64,000 bases of DNA from Streptomyces sp. NRRL S-350 (GCF_000719705.1 NZ_JOHO01000025.1:1-64000), one strand, 5' to 3'. Positions 43,683-53,406 are shown, counted from the first letter of the stretch. Made by a program: numbers and translations. Notes: a model not told the origin generated them from the letters alone.

Positions 43683-44345
43683 ATGAGCCCGCACTCCGCC
43701 CTCGGTGTCGAGGCGATAGCGGCGACGGATGAGCGGGACCTGCCGGCCCGGCTCCCGGCCCAGGCCCTGCGGGTCGTCCAGGACGCCGACCAGGTCGATC
43801 TGGCGGCGGCCGAGCAGGCGGCCGCGCAGTTCCTGAACGCGCTGGGAGTCTCCACGTCCGCCGAGGGCCTGCGCGGCACGCCCGCCCGGATGGCCCGCGC
43901 GTACGCCGAGTTCTTCAGCCCCCGCCCGTTCGACCTGACCACCTTCCCCAACGACGAGGGGTACGACGAACTCGTCCTCGCCCGGTCCATTCCGCTGCGG
44001 TCGGTGTGCGAGCACCACCTGCTGCCGTTCGTCGGCACCGCCCACGTCGGCTACCTGCCCGGCAGCCGGATCCTCGGCCTGTCCAAACTCGCCCGCGTCG
44101 TCGAGTACTTCGCCTGCCGCCCGCAGGTCCAGGAGCGGCTGACCAAGCAGGTCGCGGACTGGTTGCAGGAGCACCTCGACCCCAAGGGCGTCGGCATCGT
44201 CATCCAGGCCGAGCACACCTGCATGACCCTGCGCGGTGTCCAGGCCACCGGTGCCACCACCCTCACCTCCACCCTCCTCGGCACCCTGCGCGAGGACGCC
44301 CGCTCGCGAGCCGAGTTCCTCGCCCTGGCCGGGCTGCCGAGCTGA
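43683..44345 (+). CDS. folE: GTP cyclohydrolase I
   Basis: 220-aa GTP cyclohydrolase I, converting GTP to 7,8-dihydroneopterin triphosphate. The zinc motif CEHHLLPF, the SKLARVVEYFACRPQ segment and the late HTCMTLRG zinc Cys are all present, so it should be active. The start is about 40 residues upstream of the core. It sits outside any folate operon, in a unit with two membrane-protein genes, so it may be an additional copy in this genome. Nothing links it to the flanking clusters. Confidence 0.93.
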   Translation: MSPHSALGVEAIAATDERDLPARLPAQALRVVQDADQVDLAAAEQAAAQFLNALGVSTSAEGLRGTPARMARAYAEFFSPRPFDLTTFPNDEGYDELVLARSIPLRSVCEHHLLPFVGTAHVGYLPGSRILGLSKLARVVEYFACRPQVQERLTKQVADWLQEHLDPKGVGIVIQAEHTCMTLRGVQATGATTLTSTLLGTLREDARSRAEFLALAGLPS

Positions 44346-44570
44346 GCCCGGCCCCCTCGGCCTCGCGGGGAGGGCCGCCGCACCCGTGGGACCGAGGCGC
44401 CGCACGCCGCCCCGCCAGCCGACCGGCCGGCGGGGCGAGCTCGTTCGGGCACGCGGACCGAGGCCGCGGGAACCGCCCCGGGCGGGGGAGCGGTCAGCCG
44501 GCGTGCCGTCATCGGCCGGGCCCCGTACGAGTGTCGCGGACTCGGGGCGGCGGGATCGACGGCTACGTTC

Positions 44571-45731
44571 GTGTCCGTGATCGGCAATGACGTGGTCCTG
44601 GCGCTCGTGGTCGCCACCGCCCTGGGCTTCGACTTCACCAACGGGTTCCACGACACCGGCAACGCCATGGCGACCTCGATCGTCACGGGGGCCCTTCCGC
44701 CGCGTGTCGCGGTCGCCGTGTCGGCGGTGCTGAACCTGGTGGGCGCGTTCCTGTCGACCGCGGTCGCCGCGACCATCGCCGGCGGCCTGGTCGAAAGTCA
44801 CGACGTGACCCTGACGGTGGTCATGGCGGGCCTGACCGGCAGCATCCTGTGGAACCTCACCACCTGGTTCCTCGGGATCCCCTCCAGTTCCTCGCACGCC
44901 CTGATCGGCGGCGTGGTCGGTGCCACCATGGCGGCAGCGGGCACCTCCGCCGTCAAGTGGCAGGGCCTGGTCGCCAAGGTCATCGTGCCTGCCGCCCTGT
45001 CGCCGGTCATCGCCGGGGCGGTCGCCGCGCTCGGCACCCACCTGGTCTACCGCCTCACCCGGGACGTGTCGGAGGGCCCGCGCCGGCGCGGCTTCAGGAC
45101 GGGCCAGATCGGCTCGGCCTGCATGGTCTCGCTCGCCCACGGCACGAACGACGCGCAGAAGACGATGGGTGTCATCACCCTGGCGCTGATCGCCAACGGC
45201 ACGCTGCACGCCGGCGCGAAGTCCCCGAGCTGGGTGATCACCTCCTGCGCGATGGCGATCGCCCTGGGCACCTACCTCGGCGGCTGGCGGGTCATCCGGG
45301 CGCTGGGCAAGGGCCTGGTGGAGATCGAGGCACCGCAGGGAATGGCCAGTGAATCGGCTTCGGCCGCGGTGATCCTCGCCTCCACCGACTTCGGCTACTC
45401 GCTGTCCACCACCCACGTGGCGACCGGGTCGATCCTCGGCTCCGGGGTGGGCAAGAAGGGCGCGGTGGTGCGGTGGCGGATCGCCCGCCGGATGGTGGCG
45501 GCCTGGCTGATCACCCTCCCGGCCGCGGCCGGGGTCGGCGCGCTCGCCTACTGGGTCGCGAACGGGATCGGGGGCAGTGCCGGCGTGGTGGTGATCTTCA
45601 TCGTGCTCGTCCTGGCCTCGGTCGCCTTCTACGCGGCCTCCCGCCACCCGGCCGTCACCCCGGAGAACGTCAACGCCGCGTGGACGGGTTCGGTCGTCCC
45701 GCGACCCCCCACGGACGAGGTGAGCCGGTGA
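44571..45731 (+). CDS. Inorganic phosphate transporter, PiT family
   Basis: 386-aa membrane protein with the duplicated PiT signature: GFHDTGNA in the N-terminal repeat and HGTNDAQK in the C-terminal repeat. About 10 helices; low-affinity phosphate uptake with protons or metal-phosphate. GTG 44571 or GTG 44577 could start it; neither has a good ribosome binding site. The last codons overlap the next small gene (GTGA). Confidence 0.93.
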   Translation: MSVIGNDVVLALVVATALGFDFTNGFHDTGNAMATSIVTGALPPRVAVAVSAVLNLVGAFLSTAVAATIAGGLVESHDVTLTVVMAGLTGSILWNLTTWFLGIPSSSSHALIGGVVGATMAAAGTSAVKWQGLVAKVIVPAALSPVIAGAVAALGTHLVYRLTRDVSEGPRRRGFRTGQIGSACMVSLAHGTNDAQKTMGVITLALIANGTLHAGAKSPSWVITSCAMAIALGTYLGGWRVIRALGKGLVEIEAPQGMASESASAAVILASTDFGYSLSTTHVATGSILGSGVGKKGAVVRWRIARRMVAAWLITLPAAAGVGALAYWVANGIGGSAGVVVIFIVLVLASVAFYAASRHPAVTPENVNAAWTGSVVPRPPTDEVSR

Positions 45732-46033
45732 ACGCCTGGATCAATCTGAACGCCCTGTGGAAGATCGTCGTGGTGGGGCTGCTCGCCGGCGCCGGCCTGC
45801 CCGCGCTGTTCGCCGTCGGCGTGCGTGCCCTCAACCCGCCGACCCGGCCGGGCGGACCGGCCGGCGCCCGTCCCGCTGCCGGACGTCCCGCTGCCGGACG
45901 TCCCGCCGGCACAGGTCCCGCCGGGGAACGTCCCGCTGTCGGCCCGGGCGGTCGGGCCGTCGCCGCCGCGTGCTTCGCCGTGGTCCTCGCCGCGATCGGC
46001 TGGGGCATCTTCGTCATCGTCCAGCACAGCTGA
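45728..46033 (+). CDS. Small two-helix membrane protein coupled to the phosphate transporter
   Basis: 101-aa protein with helices at about 10-30 and 78-97 joined by a Pro/Ala/Gly-rich linker with short tandem repeats (PAAGR), reflected in about 15-bp DNA repeats at 45868-45905. GTG 45728 overlaps the transporter stop, so it is coupled and likely an accessory protein. Small partners of this shape commonly follow actinomycete PiT genes; its activity is unknown. Confidence 0.8.
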   Translation: MNAWINLNALWKIVVVGLLAGAGLPALFAVGVRALNPPTRPGGPAGARPAAGRPAAGRPAGTGPAGERPAVGPGGRAVAAACFAVVLAAIGWGIFVIVQHS

Positions 46034-46169
46034 CCGCGTCGCCGACACCTGCCGGGACGGTGCCCGGGCGGGCGCGTCCGGCGGCCCGGGAGCGGGGGCG
46101 GCGGTCGACCGTCGCAAGGCTGTGACAGTCGGTCCCGCAGCCCTTACCAGTTCCTCATGACGTGCACGT

Positions 46170-48236
46170 ATGGTCCGATGCATGGCAGAGACTCGGGTGG
46201 AGACGGGGATGCGGAAGTTCGGTCACGGGGCGCGGCTGATCGCGGTCAGCGTGGTCGCGGGTGTGGTGGCGGCGGGGATCGCGCTGCCGGCGGTGGCGGC
46301 GGCCGGGCTGGGTGCCCGGTCGGCGGCGGACGACTTCCAGAGCCTGCCCGACGACTTCAGGACGCCGCCGCTGTCGCAGGCCTCGACGATCCTCGACGCG
46401 CAGGGCGGCACGATCGCCACGGTGTACGACCGCGACCGCACCGTCGTCCCGGCGGACCGGATATCGCCGCTGGTGAAGACCGCGCTGGTGGACATCGAGG
46501 ACAACCGCTTCTACGAGCACGGCGCGGTGGACCTGAAGGGCGTGCTGCGCGCCCTCGACAAGAACGCCTCCTCGGGCACCACCGCGCAGGGGGCGTCCAC
46601 GCTGACCCAGCAGTACGTGAAGAACGTCTTCGTCGACGAGGCGGGCGACGACCCGCAGAAGGTCGCGGAGGCGCAGCGGCAGACCATCGGCCGCAAGGTC
46701 CAGGAACTGAAGTACGCCATCAAGGTCGAGGAGACCCTGAGCAAGGACCAGATCCTCACCAACTACCTGAACATCACCTTCTTCGGCGAGAAGGCCTACG
46801 GCATCGAGGCGGCTTCGCAGCGCTACTTCGGTGTACAGGCCAAGGACCTCAGCCTGCCGCAGGCCGCGATGCTGGCCGGCCTGGTGCAGTCGCCCAGCGG
46901 CTACGACCCGGTGGTCAACCCGACCGCGGCCAAGGACCGGCGCGACACCGTGCTGCGCAAGATGGCCGAGTACGGGCACATCACCAAGGAGCAGGCCCAG
47001 CAGGCCATCGCGGCCCCGCTGGGACTCGACTTCCACGCGCCGCAGCAGGGTTGCATCCTGGCCAAGCAGGGCGAGGGCTTCTTCTGCGACTACGTGCGCC
47101 AAGTGGTGCTCACCGACCCGGCCTTCGGGAAGACGGCGGCCGAGCGGAAGGCGGTGTGGACGCGCGGCGGACTGCAGATCCACACCACGCTCGACCCCAG
47201 GGCGCAGGCGGCCCTCAACGCCTCCGTCACCGCCCACGTGAACGCCGCCGACCAGGCGGCGACCGCGATGAGCATCGTCGAGCCGGGCACCGGCAGGATC
47301 CTCGCGATGGGCCAGAGCCGCCCGTACGGTGTCGACGACAAGCAGCACCAGACGCAGATCGACTACAACGTCGCCAAGGCCATGGGCGGCGGGCTCGGCT
47401 TCCCGACCGGCTCGACGTTCAAGCCGATCGTCGCGGCGGCGGCCCTGGAGAACGGGATCGCACCGAACCAGAGCTACACCACCGACTACAGCATCCCCTG
47501 GCCGGCGATGACGGACTGCTCGGGCGGGCGCTTCCCCTCCGCCGGGCAGGTGCACAACGACAGCACCACCCTCACCGGCCGGTTCGACATGAAGACGGCC
47601 ATGGCGCAGTCGGTCAACACCTACTTCGCCGAGCTGGAGGCCGACACCGGCCTCTGCAACGTCGCCCGGATGGCCGGCAAACTCGGCATCACCGAACAGG
47701 CCGGCGGCGAGAAGCTCCAGGTGGTGCCGTCGATGACGCTGGGCAGCAACGACCTGACCCCGCTGCAGATGGCGGGCGTGTACGCGGCCTTCGCCGCCCA
47801 CGGCACCTACTGCGCGCCGACCGCCATCACCTCGATCACCGGCCCCGGCGGCAGGCAGCAGGCCGTGCCGCAGGCGAACTGCTCCGCCGTGATGTCCGCG
47901 GACACGGCCGACACCGTCACCGCGATGCTCAAGGGCGTCGTGGAGGACGGTACCGGCACGACGGCCGGCCTCACCGGCCGCGACAGCGCGGGCAAGACCG
48001 GCACCACCAACGAGAGCCGCCAGGTCTGGTTCGTCGGCTACACGCCCGAGATGGCCGGCGCGACCGTGGTCAGCGACACCGACGACCCGAAGCCCCTCGA
48101 CGGCCAGCGGATCGGCGGCAAGGTCGTCCCGCAGGCCTTCGGCGGCACCCTGGCCGGTCCGATCTGGCGCGACGCCATGGACGGCGCCCTCGCCGACACC
48201 CCGGCGGGCACCTTCCCCCCGGTCCAACTGCCGTAG
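46170..48236 (+). CDS. Class A penicillin-binding protein (bifunctional transglycosylase/transpeptidase)
   Basis: About 688 aa, with one N-terminal membrane helix (about 20-45). The GT51 glycosyltransferase domain carries IEDNRFYEHGAVD (catalytic Glu), QGASTLTQQYVKN and the later EETLSKDQILTNYLN. The transpeptidase domain has GSTFK (Ser-x-x-Lys), SVN and KTGT. All key residues are present. ATG 46170, 46182 or 46209 could start it; the membrane helix follows the last. It builds and cross-links peptidoglycan at the membrane surface. It is an ordinary gene, not obviously part of a BGC. Confidence 0.93.
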   Translation: MVRCMAETRVETGMRKFGHGARLIAVSVVAGVVAAGIALPAVAAAGLGARSAADDFQSLPDDFRTPPLSQASTILDAQGGTIATVYDRDRTVVPADRISPLVKTALVDIEDNRFYEHGAVDLKGVLRALDKNASSGTTAQGASTLTQQYVKNVFVDEAGDDPQKVAEAQRQTIGRKVQELKYAIKVEETLSKDQILTNYLNITFFGEKAYGIEAASQRYFGVQAKDLSLPQAAMLAGLVQSPSGYDPVVNPTAAKDRRDTVLRKMAEYGHITKEQAQQAIAAPLGLDFHAPQQGCILAKQGEGFFCDYVRQVVLTDPAFGKTAAERKAVWTRGGLQIHTTLDPRAQAALNASVTAHVNAADQAATAMSIVEPGTGRILAMGQSRPYGVDDKQHQTQIDYNVAKAMGGGLGFPTGSTFKPIVAAAALENGIAPNQSYTTDYSIPWPAMTDCSGGRFPSAGQVHNDSTTLTGRFDMKTAMAQSVNTYFAELEADTGLCNVARMAGKLGITEQAGGEKLQVVPSMTLGSNDLTPLQMAGVYAAFAAHGTYCAPTAITSITGPGGRQQAVPQANCSAVMSADTADTVTAMLKGVVEDGTGTTAGLTGRDSAGKTGTTNESRQVWFVGYTPEMAGATVVSDTDDPKPLDGQRIGGKVVPQAFGGTLAGPIWRDAMDGALADTPAGTFPPVQLP

Positions 48237-48312
48237 CGGGCCCCGGCCAGGGCGGTGGACGGCGACCGGGGCCGGTGGCGGCAGGCCGCGCGAGCCGGTG
48301 GCGGAATGGGGG

Positions 48313-48699
48313 TCAGCGGTCGGGGAGAACGGCGAGGGCGTCGATCTCCACGAGCATTCCGGAGAGGAGGCCGACGACCACGGTGGTGCGGGCCGGAAAG
48401 GGCCGGCCCAGGAATGCGCCGTACGCGGCGTCCATGGCGGCGAAATCGTCCGCCTGTGCGAGATAAACGCGCACCATGATGACGTCGGCGAAGGTCGCGC
48501 CCTCGGAGGCGAGAATGGCCTCGATGTTGCGGAGCGTCCGGGCGGTCTGTTCGGCGACTCCGCCGGGGACGAGTTTTCCGGTCGCCGGGTCGGTGCCGCC
48601 CTGACCGGCGACCTGGAGGAGTGCGCCGCGGCGGGCGCCCTGGGAGTAGCTGCCGACCGGGGTGGGGGCGGAGGTGGTCTGGACGGCAATTCTGGACAT
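48313..48699 (-). CDS. RidA (YjgF/UK114) family protein
   Basis: 128-aa RidA-fold protein, trimeric enamine/imine deaminase family. Typical are GSYSQGAR at the start, LRNIEAILASEGA in the middle and VEIDALAV at the end; an Arg in MVRVYLA is in the expected place. ATG 48699 opens the fold. It lies leftward, divergent from the regulator genes of the right-hand cluster. A housekeeping role (removing reactive enamines) is most likely, though RidA genes also occur beside amino-acid-derived pathways. Confidence 0.9.
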   Translation of the reverse strand: MSRIAVQTTSAPTPVGSYSQGARRGALLQVAGQGGTDPATGKLVPGGVAEQTARTLRNIEAILASEGATFADVIMVRVYLAQADDFAAMDAAYGAFLGRPFPARTTVVVGLLSGMLVEIDALAVLPDR

Positions 48700-49131
48700 A
48701 TTCCCGTTTCTAGCCGTGGGGTGGGGTGGTGGCAAGGAACGGGGGGCTTCAGGATCCGGACATGGCTTGATGTAGACACTTCAAGTGGGGTGGACGAAGT
48801 GTAGATTATCGGGTTATTTCAGTGGTAGGCATCGGTATTCGGACAAGTCAGCCGACAGGTGGGGTGGCGGTCGGATGCCGGGTAGGCCGTCGGGTGGGGC
48901 GCTTCCCGCGGGGCGCGGAATCCGGCGATCACGGTTCGGGTATTGCGGAGGGCTCAACTCCGATGTTAGGCATAGAGAAGATCGCCCTACGGATCGGGGA
49001 GCTGATCACAATGCGTCAGGTGCTCGCCAGCCACCGGGTCTCCGTGATCCCCGACGCATTCCAGTGCGGCGTCCGTCGGTGGGGTCGGTTTTCTACCGGG
49101 GTTATCAGGGATGTGTCACGGGGGTCTCCTG
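48700..49131. other. Divergent intergenic region between RidA and regulator genes
   Basis: No gene is supported in these 432 bases. The inverted repeat at 48776-48802 is the only structured element I noticed. A short frame near 48822-49139 has no recognisable family and overlaps the start of the next gene. Confidence 0.5.
48776..48802. promoter_or_regulatory. Inverted repeat, possible operator
   Basis: ACACTTC (48776-48782) is repeated inverted as GAAGTGT (48796-48802) with a 13-bp spacer, and CACTTCAAGTG inside it is nearly palindromic. It lies between divergent genes, so a regulator site is possible. Confidence 0.35.
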
Positions 49132-50139
49132 ATGCTTGAACCGTTCGGCCTCGGGCCGGAAAGTGAAACCCTTTACCTGACGATGCTCCGCAATCCCGCC
49201 ACGGATGTCGCGAAGATCGCCGGAAGCCTGGGATGGGACCAGGGTCGGACGGTGGCCGAGATCGCCAAGCTCGCCGGTCTGGGCCTGCTGCGGCCCTCGT
49301 ACGAAGCACCGGACACGCTGTACGCCGTCAGCCCGGAGGTCGGGCTGCAGGACCTGCTGGCCCGTCAACGGGTCGAGCTGGCGCGCAGCCGGAGCCGGAT
49401 CGAGGAGGGCAACGCGGCGCTCCAGGTGCTCCGCAGCGAGTTCGCCGACCGGCGGCTCACGACGATGGACGTCGAGGAGTTCGCCGGCGCCGACACCGTG
49501 GGCGACCAGGTGCGGCGGCTCTCCGGCGAGGCCCGGCACGAGGTCCTGGCCTTCGTGCCGGGCGGTCCGCAGCCCCCGGAGGCCCTTGCGGCCAGCCGGG
49601 CGGCCCACCAGGACCTGCGCTCGCGCGGCGTGGAGTCCCGGTCGATCTACCTGAACACCGCCCGCAACGACCCGGCGACCCGCGCGCACCTGCGGTGGCT
49701 CCAGGAACGCGGGGGCGAGGTCCGCACGATCGCCCTGCTGCCGCCGTGGATGATCCTCTTCGACCAGGAGCACGCGCTGCTCTCGGTGGACCCGGACGAC
49801 GTGCAGGGCAAGGCCGCGATCCTGCTCTCCGGGCCGGGCACGGCCGCGATCGCGGCGCTGGCCTCCCTGTTCGACCAGTCCTGGCAGCAGGCGACGCCGT
49901 TCGGGGCGCCGACCCGGGAGCGGGACGCCGGCGACACCCGGGTCGAACTCGCCGGTGACACCAAGGCCGTGCTGCAACTGCTGCAGGAGGGCTACACGGA
50001 CGAACAGGCGGGCCGGAAGCTGGGCGTCTCCAGCCGCACGGTCGGCCGGATCGCCGGCAAACTGATGACCCAACTCGGCGCCCGGAGCCGGTTCCAGGCG
50101 GGGGCGCTGGCCTCGCGCGAGGGCTGGCTCGACCAGTGA
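49132..50139 (+). CDS. TrmB-like/LuxR-HTH transcriptional regulator
   Basis: 335-aa regulator of a type common in Streptomyces. The N-terminal winged-helix part (about 1-65) resembles TrmB, a middle domain resembles the phospholipase-D-like TrmB effector region (about 110-250), and a C-terminal LuxR-type helix-turn-helix follows (about 268-325, YTDEQAGRKLGVSSRTVGRI). ATG 49132 is preferred over ATG 49111, which adds MCHGGLL. It lies immediately before a LAL regulator gene, exporter and Dpg operon, so it is a likely pathway regulator of the second cluster. Confidence 0.87.
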   Translation: MLEPFGLGPESETLYLTMLRNPATDVAKIAGSLGWDQGRTVAEIAKLAGLGLLRPSYEAPDTLYAVSPEVGLQDLLARQRVELARSRSRIEEGNAALQVLRSEFADRRLTTMDVEEFAGADTVGDQVRRLSGEARHEVLAFVPGGPQPPEALAASRAAHQDLRSRGVESRSIYLNTARNDPATRAHLRWLQERGGEVRTIALLPPWMILFDQEHALLSVDPDDVQGKAAILLSGPGTAAIAALASLFDQSWQQATPFGAPTRERDAGDTRVELAGDTKAVLQLLQEGYTDEQAGRKLGVSSRTVGRIAGKLMTQLGARSRFQAGALASREGWLDQ

Positions 50140-50181
50140 GGCGGGGGCCGGGAGCCGGGCACCGGTGAGGCCGGCGGCGAC

Positions 50182-53100
50182 GTGCGGCAGCCGGGGCGCG
50201 GTCCGTTGATCACCCCCGACGGCCGTGCCATGCTCGTCGGCATGCTGCGACGCCGGGCCGAGGTCGACCTCGTCGGACGGGACGGGGAACTCGGCGACCT
50301 GCTCGCCGCGCTGGCCCGTGCCCGCGCCGGGAAGTCCGGGGCGGTCGTGGTGTCCGGCGAGGCGGGCATCGGCAAGACCCGCCTGATCGCGGAGTTCGCG
50401 GCCGCCGCGACGCGGGAGGGCGCGCTGGTGCTGACCGGGCGGTGCGTCGACACCCGGTCCGCGCTGCCGTACCTGCCGTTCGCCGAGATCGTGCAGCAGG
50501 CCGTCGCGGCCGGTCGGCTGCCCGAACGGGACGGCGCGCTGCGGCTGTTGGCCGACGGGCCGACGCCCGGGGACGACCGCTCGCCGGGCCGGGTCCGGAT
50601 GTTCTCGGCGGTCCTGGCGGCCGTCCGGCACCTGGCGCGGGAGACTCCGGTGGTGCTGGTGGCGGAGGACCTGCACTGGGCCGACCGGTCCAGCCTGGAC
50701 CTGCTGGCCTTCCTGCTGTCCCGGCTGGGCACCGGCCCGGTGCTGACCGTCACGAGCCACCGCAGCGACGACCTGGGCCGGGGCCACCCGCTGCGCCGGG
50801 TGCTGGCCGAGCTGTACCGGCTACCGCACGTCCACCGGCTCGAACTCGCCCCGCTGGCCCAGGAGAAGACCCTCGGGCTGGTCCGAGCGCTGGTCCGCGC
50901 CACGGCCGCGGCCGCCGACCAGGCGGAGCCGCCGCCGGACACCGCCGAGCTCGAACACATCGCCCGGCGCTGCGACGGCAATCCGTTCTTCGCCGAGGAA
51001 CTGGTCGCCGCCGGGACGGGCGCCCACTCCGGTGGCCCGACCGGCGCCCGGTCCGGCGGCCTGTCCGAGGTGCTCACCGCCCGGATCGAACACCTGGCGG
51101 AGCCGGCCAGGAGCCTGCTCCGGGCCGCCGCCGTGATCGGCCACCCGGCACCCGCGGACACCCTCGGCGCGCTCGCCGAACTGGACGGCGCGGACCTGGA
51201 CGACGCACTCCAACAGGCCCTCGACCACGGCGTGCTCGCCCCGGAGCCACCCCGGAACGCCCCACCGGCGGCCGTCGCCGTCGAACGCTTCGGCTTCCGC
51301 CACGCCCTCCTGCGCGAATCCGTGTACGACAGCCTGCTCCCCGGCCGACGCGCCCGCCTGCACACCCGCTGCGCCGACCTGCTGGAAAAGCTGGGCGGCA
51401 GTGCGGCGGAGGTCGCCCACCACGCGCTCGCCGCGCACGACTTCCCGCTGGCGCTCGACGCCAGCGTGCGCGCCGCCCGGGACGCCGCGCACCGCGGGGC
51501 GTTCAGCGAGGTGCTCGCGCACAGCGAGCGCGCCCTCGACCTGTGGCCGAGCGTGCCCGACGCGGCCGCCGTCGCCGGGGCGAGCGCGGTCGGCATGACC
51601 CGCCTCGCCGCGATGGGCGCGGGAGACAGCGGCGAACCCGAACGGGCCCTCGCCCTGCAACGCAAGGCCGTCGAACTCGCCGAGGCGGACGGCGATCCGG
51701 CGGTCGCGGCGGCCACCCGGCTGCGGTACGGGCTGCGCCTGCTGGAGTTCCCCGGGCGGGCCGAACAGGCCGCCCGCCAGGCCGAGATCGCGCTGCGGCT
51801 GCTCGCCGCCGCACCGCCCTCGGCCGACCGGGCGTGGAGCCACGCGCTGCTCGCCCGCGCGCTGAACCGGCTCGGCCGCCCCGGCGAGGCCGCCGAGCAG
51901 GCCGCGAGCGCCGTACGGGACGCGGTGGCGGCGGGCTCGCAGGCGGCGTTCGCACCCGGCACGGACCCGTACGGGCCCGAGTGCGACGCGCTGGGCGCGG
52001 AGGCCGACGCACGCATCACCCTGGCCTTCGCCGGGCTGCGGCGGCCCGGCGCCGCCGAGGTACTGGCCGAAATGCGTCAGTACGGCGGCGTGTCGGGGCA
52101 CTTCGGGGTGGAGCTGCGGGCGCACTACGGCCTGGGGCTGGCCAGACTGCTGGCCGGTGACCCGGCCGGGGCGGTGGCCGAGTTCGCGGCCGGCGAGGAG
52201 CGGGCCGACCGGACCGGGACGACGTGGAGCGAGTACGGTCTGCGGCTGCGGACGGCCCGGGCGGTCGCGCTGTTCCGGGCCGGGGACTGGACCGGGGCCG
52301 CGGCTGCGCTGCGGGCGGACCACCCGGCCCCCGGATCCGCGCTGATCCGCCGTCAACTCGAGGCGGCCGGAACCGTTCTGGCCGCCGCCCGGGGTGAGGC
52401 CGTGACCGACCTCGACGGCCGGCCGGTGGCCCCGCACCTCGCGCTGCTCGCCGCCCAGGCGCGGGCCGAGGCGGCGCTGTGGCGCGACCGGCCGGAGAAC
52501 GCCGCCGACGTGGTCCGCCGGGCGCTCGACCGCGACCGCGACCGCGGCGAGGACTCGGCGGCCCGGCGGGCCGAGGAACTGCCGCTGTACGCGCTCGGCG
52601 CGACCGCCCACGGCAGGCTCGGCGACGCCGACGCGGTGGCCGCCCTGGCGGCGCTGGCCCGCACGCGCGCCGGGGACGCGCCGGCCCGGGGCTGGCTGGC
52701 CTGGATCGACGCCGAGCACCGGACGGCGCTCGGCGAGGCCACGGCCGAGCAGTGGGCCGGGGTCGCCGCCGCCTTCGCCCCCGCCGAGGGCGGCTGCGGC
52801 GACCACTACCGCCGGGCGCAGGCGCTGTGGCGGCGGGCGGAGGTGCTGGTCCGCACCCGCACGCCGGGCGCCGACCGGCGGGCCGGCCACGCGCTGCGGG
52901 CGCAGGCCGGTGCCGACCTGGAGCAGGCGGCCCGGATCGCCCGCCGCCTGGGCGCGGCGCCGCTGCTCGCGGCCGTCGAGGACCTGGCCGGGCGGATCGG
53001 AGTCCGGCCGTCGGCACCGACGGGCGCGGCCGGCGGGCCGACGGCGTCGGGTGCGTCGGACACGGGTGCGGGCGGCGCGGGGGGTGTGGCGGACGGTCCG

Positions 53101-53304
53101 CTCACCGGCCGGGAACGGTCGGTGCTCGCCCTGGTGGCCCAGGGCCTCACCAACCGCGAGGTGGGCGAGCGGCTGTTCATCAGCGAGAAGACCGTCAGCG
53201 TCCACCTGACCCGGGTGATGGCCAAGCTCGGCGCGGGCAGCCGGACCGAGGCCGTGGACGCCGCCCACCGCCGTCGGCTGCTCGGGCTGCCGCCGGACGT
53301 CTGA
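50182..53304 (+). CDS. LAL-family (large ATP-binding LuxR) transcriptional regulator
   Basis: About 1040 aa. The N-terminal AAA/STAND-type ATPase has Walker A SGEAGIGKTR and a Walker B-like VLVAEDLHWAD, followed by a long Ala/Arg-rich TPR-like middle. A C-terminal LuxR helix-turn-helix is at about 975-1030 (LTGRERSVLALVAQGLTNREV). Family members are positive regulators of polyketide and peptide clusters. The start is uncertain: GTG 50182, ATG 50230 or ATG 50242; the ATPase domain begins after all three. It follows the TrmB/LuxR regulator by about 40 bp, so the two may be co-transcribed. Confidence 0.9.
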   Translation: MRQPGRGPLITPDGRAMLVGMLRRRAEVDLVGRDGELGDLLAALARARAGKSGAVVVSGEAGIGKTRLIAEFAAAATREGALVLTGRCVDTRSALPYLPFAEIVQQAVAAGRLPERDGALRLLADGPTPGDDRSPGRVRMFSAVLAAVRHLARETPVVLVAEDLHWADRSSLDLLAFLLSRLGTGPVLTVTSHRSDDLGRGHPLRRVLAELYRLPHVHRLELAPLAQEKTLGLVRALVRATAAAADQAEPPPDTAELEHIARRCDGNPFFAEELVAAGTGAHSGGPTGARSGGLSEVLTARIEHLAEPARSLLRAAAVIGHPAPADTLGALAELDGADLDDALQQALDHGVLAPEPPRNAPPAAVAVERFGFRHALLRESVYDSLLPGRRARLHTRCADLLEKLGGSAAEVAHHALAAHDFPLALDASVRAARDAAHRGAFSEVLAHSERALDLWPSVPDAAAVAGASAVGMTRLAAMGAGDSGEPERALALQRKAVELAEADGDPAVAAATRLRYGLRLLEFPGRAEQAARQAEIALRLLAAAPPSADRAWSHALLARALNRLGRPGEAAEQAASAVRDAVAAGSQAAFAPGTDPYGPECDALGAEADARITLAFAGLRRPGAAEVLAEMRQYGGVSGHFGVELRAHYGLGLARLLAGDPAGAVAEFAAGEERADRTGTTWSEYGLRLRTARAVALFRAGDWTGAAAALRADHPAPGSALIRRQLEAAGTVLAAARGEAVTDLDGRPVAPHLALLAAQARAEAALWRDRPENAADVVRRALDRDRDRGEDSAARRAEELPLYALGATAHGRLGDADAVAALAALARTRAGDAPARGWLAWIDAEHRTALGEATAEQWAGVAAAFAPAEGGCGDHYRRAQALWRRAEVLVRTRTPGADRRAGHALRAQAGADLEQAARIARRLGAAPLLAAVEDLAGRIGVRPSAPTGAAGGPTASGASDTGAGGAGGVADGPLTGRERSVLALVAQGLTNREVGERLFISEKTVSVHLTRVMAKLGAGSRTEAVDAAHRRRLLGLPPDV

Positions 53305-53315
53305 GGCGGACGTCC

Positions 53316-53406
53316 GAGTCGTGCGCCGGAGTCGTGCGCCGGAGCCGTGCGCCCGAGCCGTGCGCCCGAGTCGGACGCCGGAGTCTTGCGTCCGAGTCGT
53401 GCGTCC
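53316..53406. repeat. Seven tandem 13-bp repeats
   Basis: About seven copies of GAGTCGTGCGCCG, with a few substitutions, begin 12 nt after the LAL stop codon. It is a local microsatellite-like array between two rightward genes; no function is evident. Confidence 0.75.

Noticed and set aside
43683..44345. GTP cyclohydrolase as a tailoring gene of a BGC
   Set aside because: It sits in an ordinary unit with membrane-protein genes, no pterin- or deazapurine-type enzymes are nearby, and there is no operator arm.
46155..48779. Long leftward open frame opposite the penicillin-binding protein
   Set aside because: The forward strand has all class A PBP motifs; the leftward frame shows none and has a shadow composition.
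48785..48802. Sequence resembling a cluster operator arm (TGGACGAAGTGTAG)
   Set aside because: Only the GGACGAAG core matches, the CACTT end and the -10 at 22-23 nt are missing, and it lies outside the polyketide cluster; it is better explained by the local inverted repeat.
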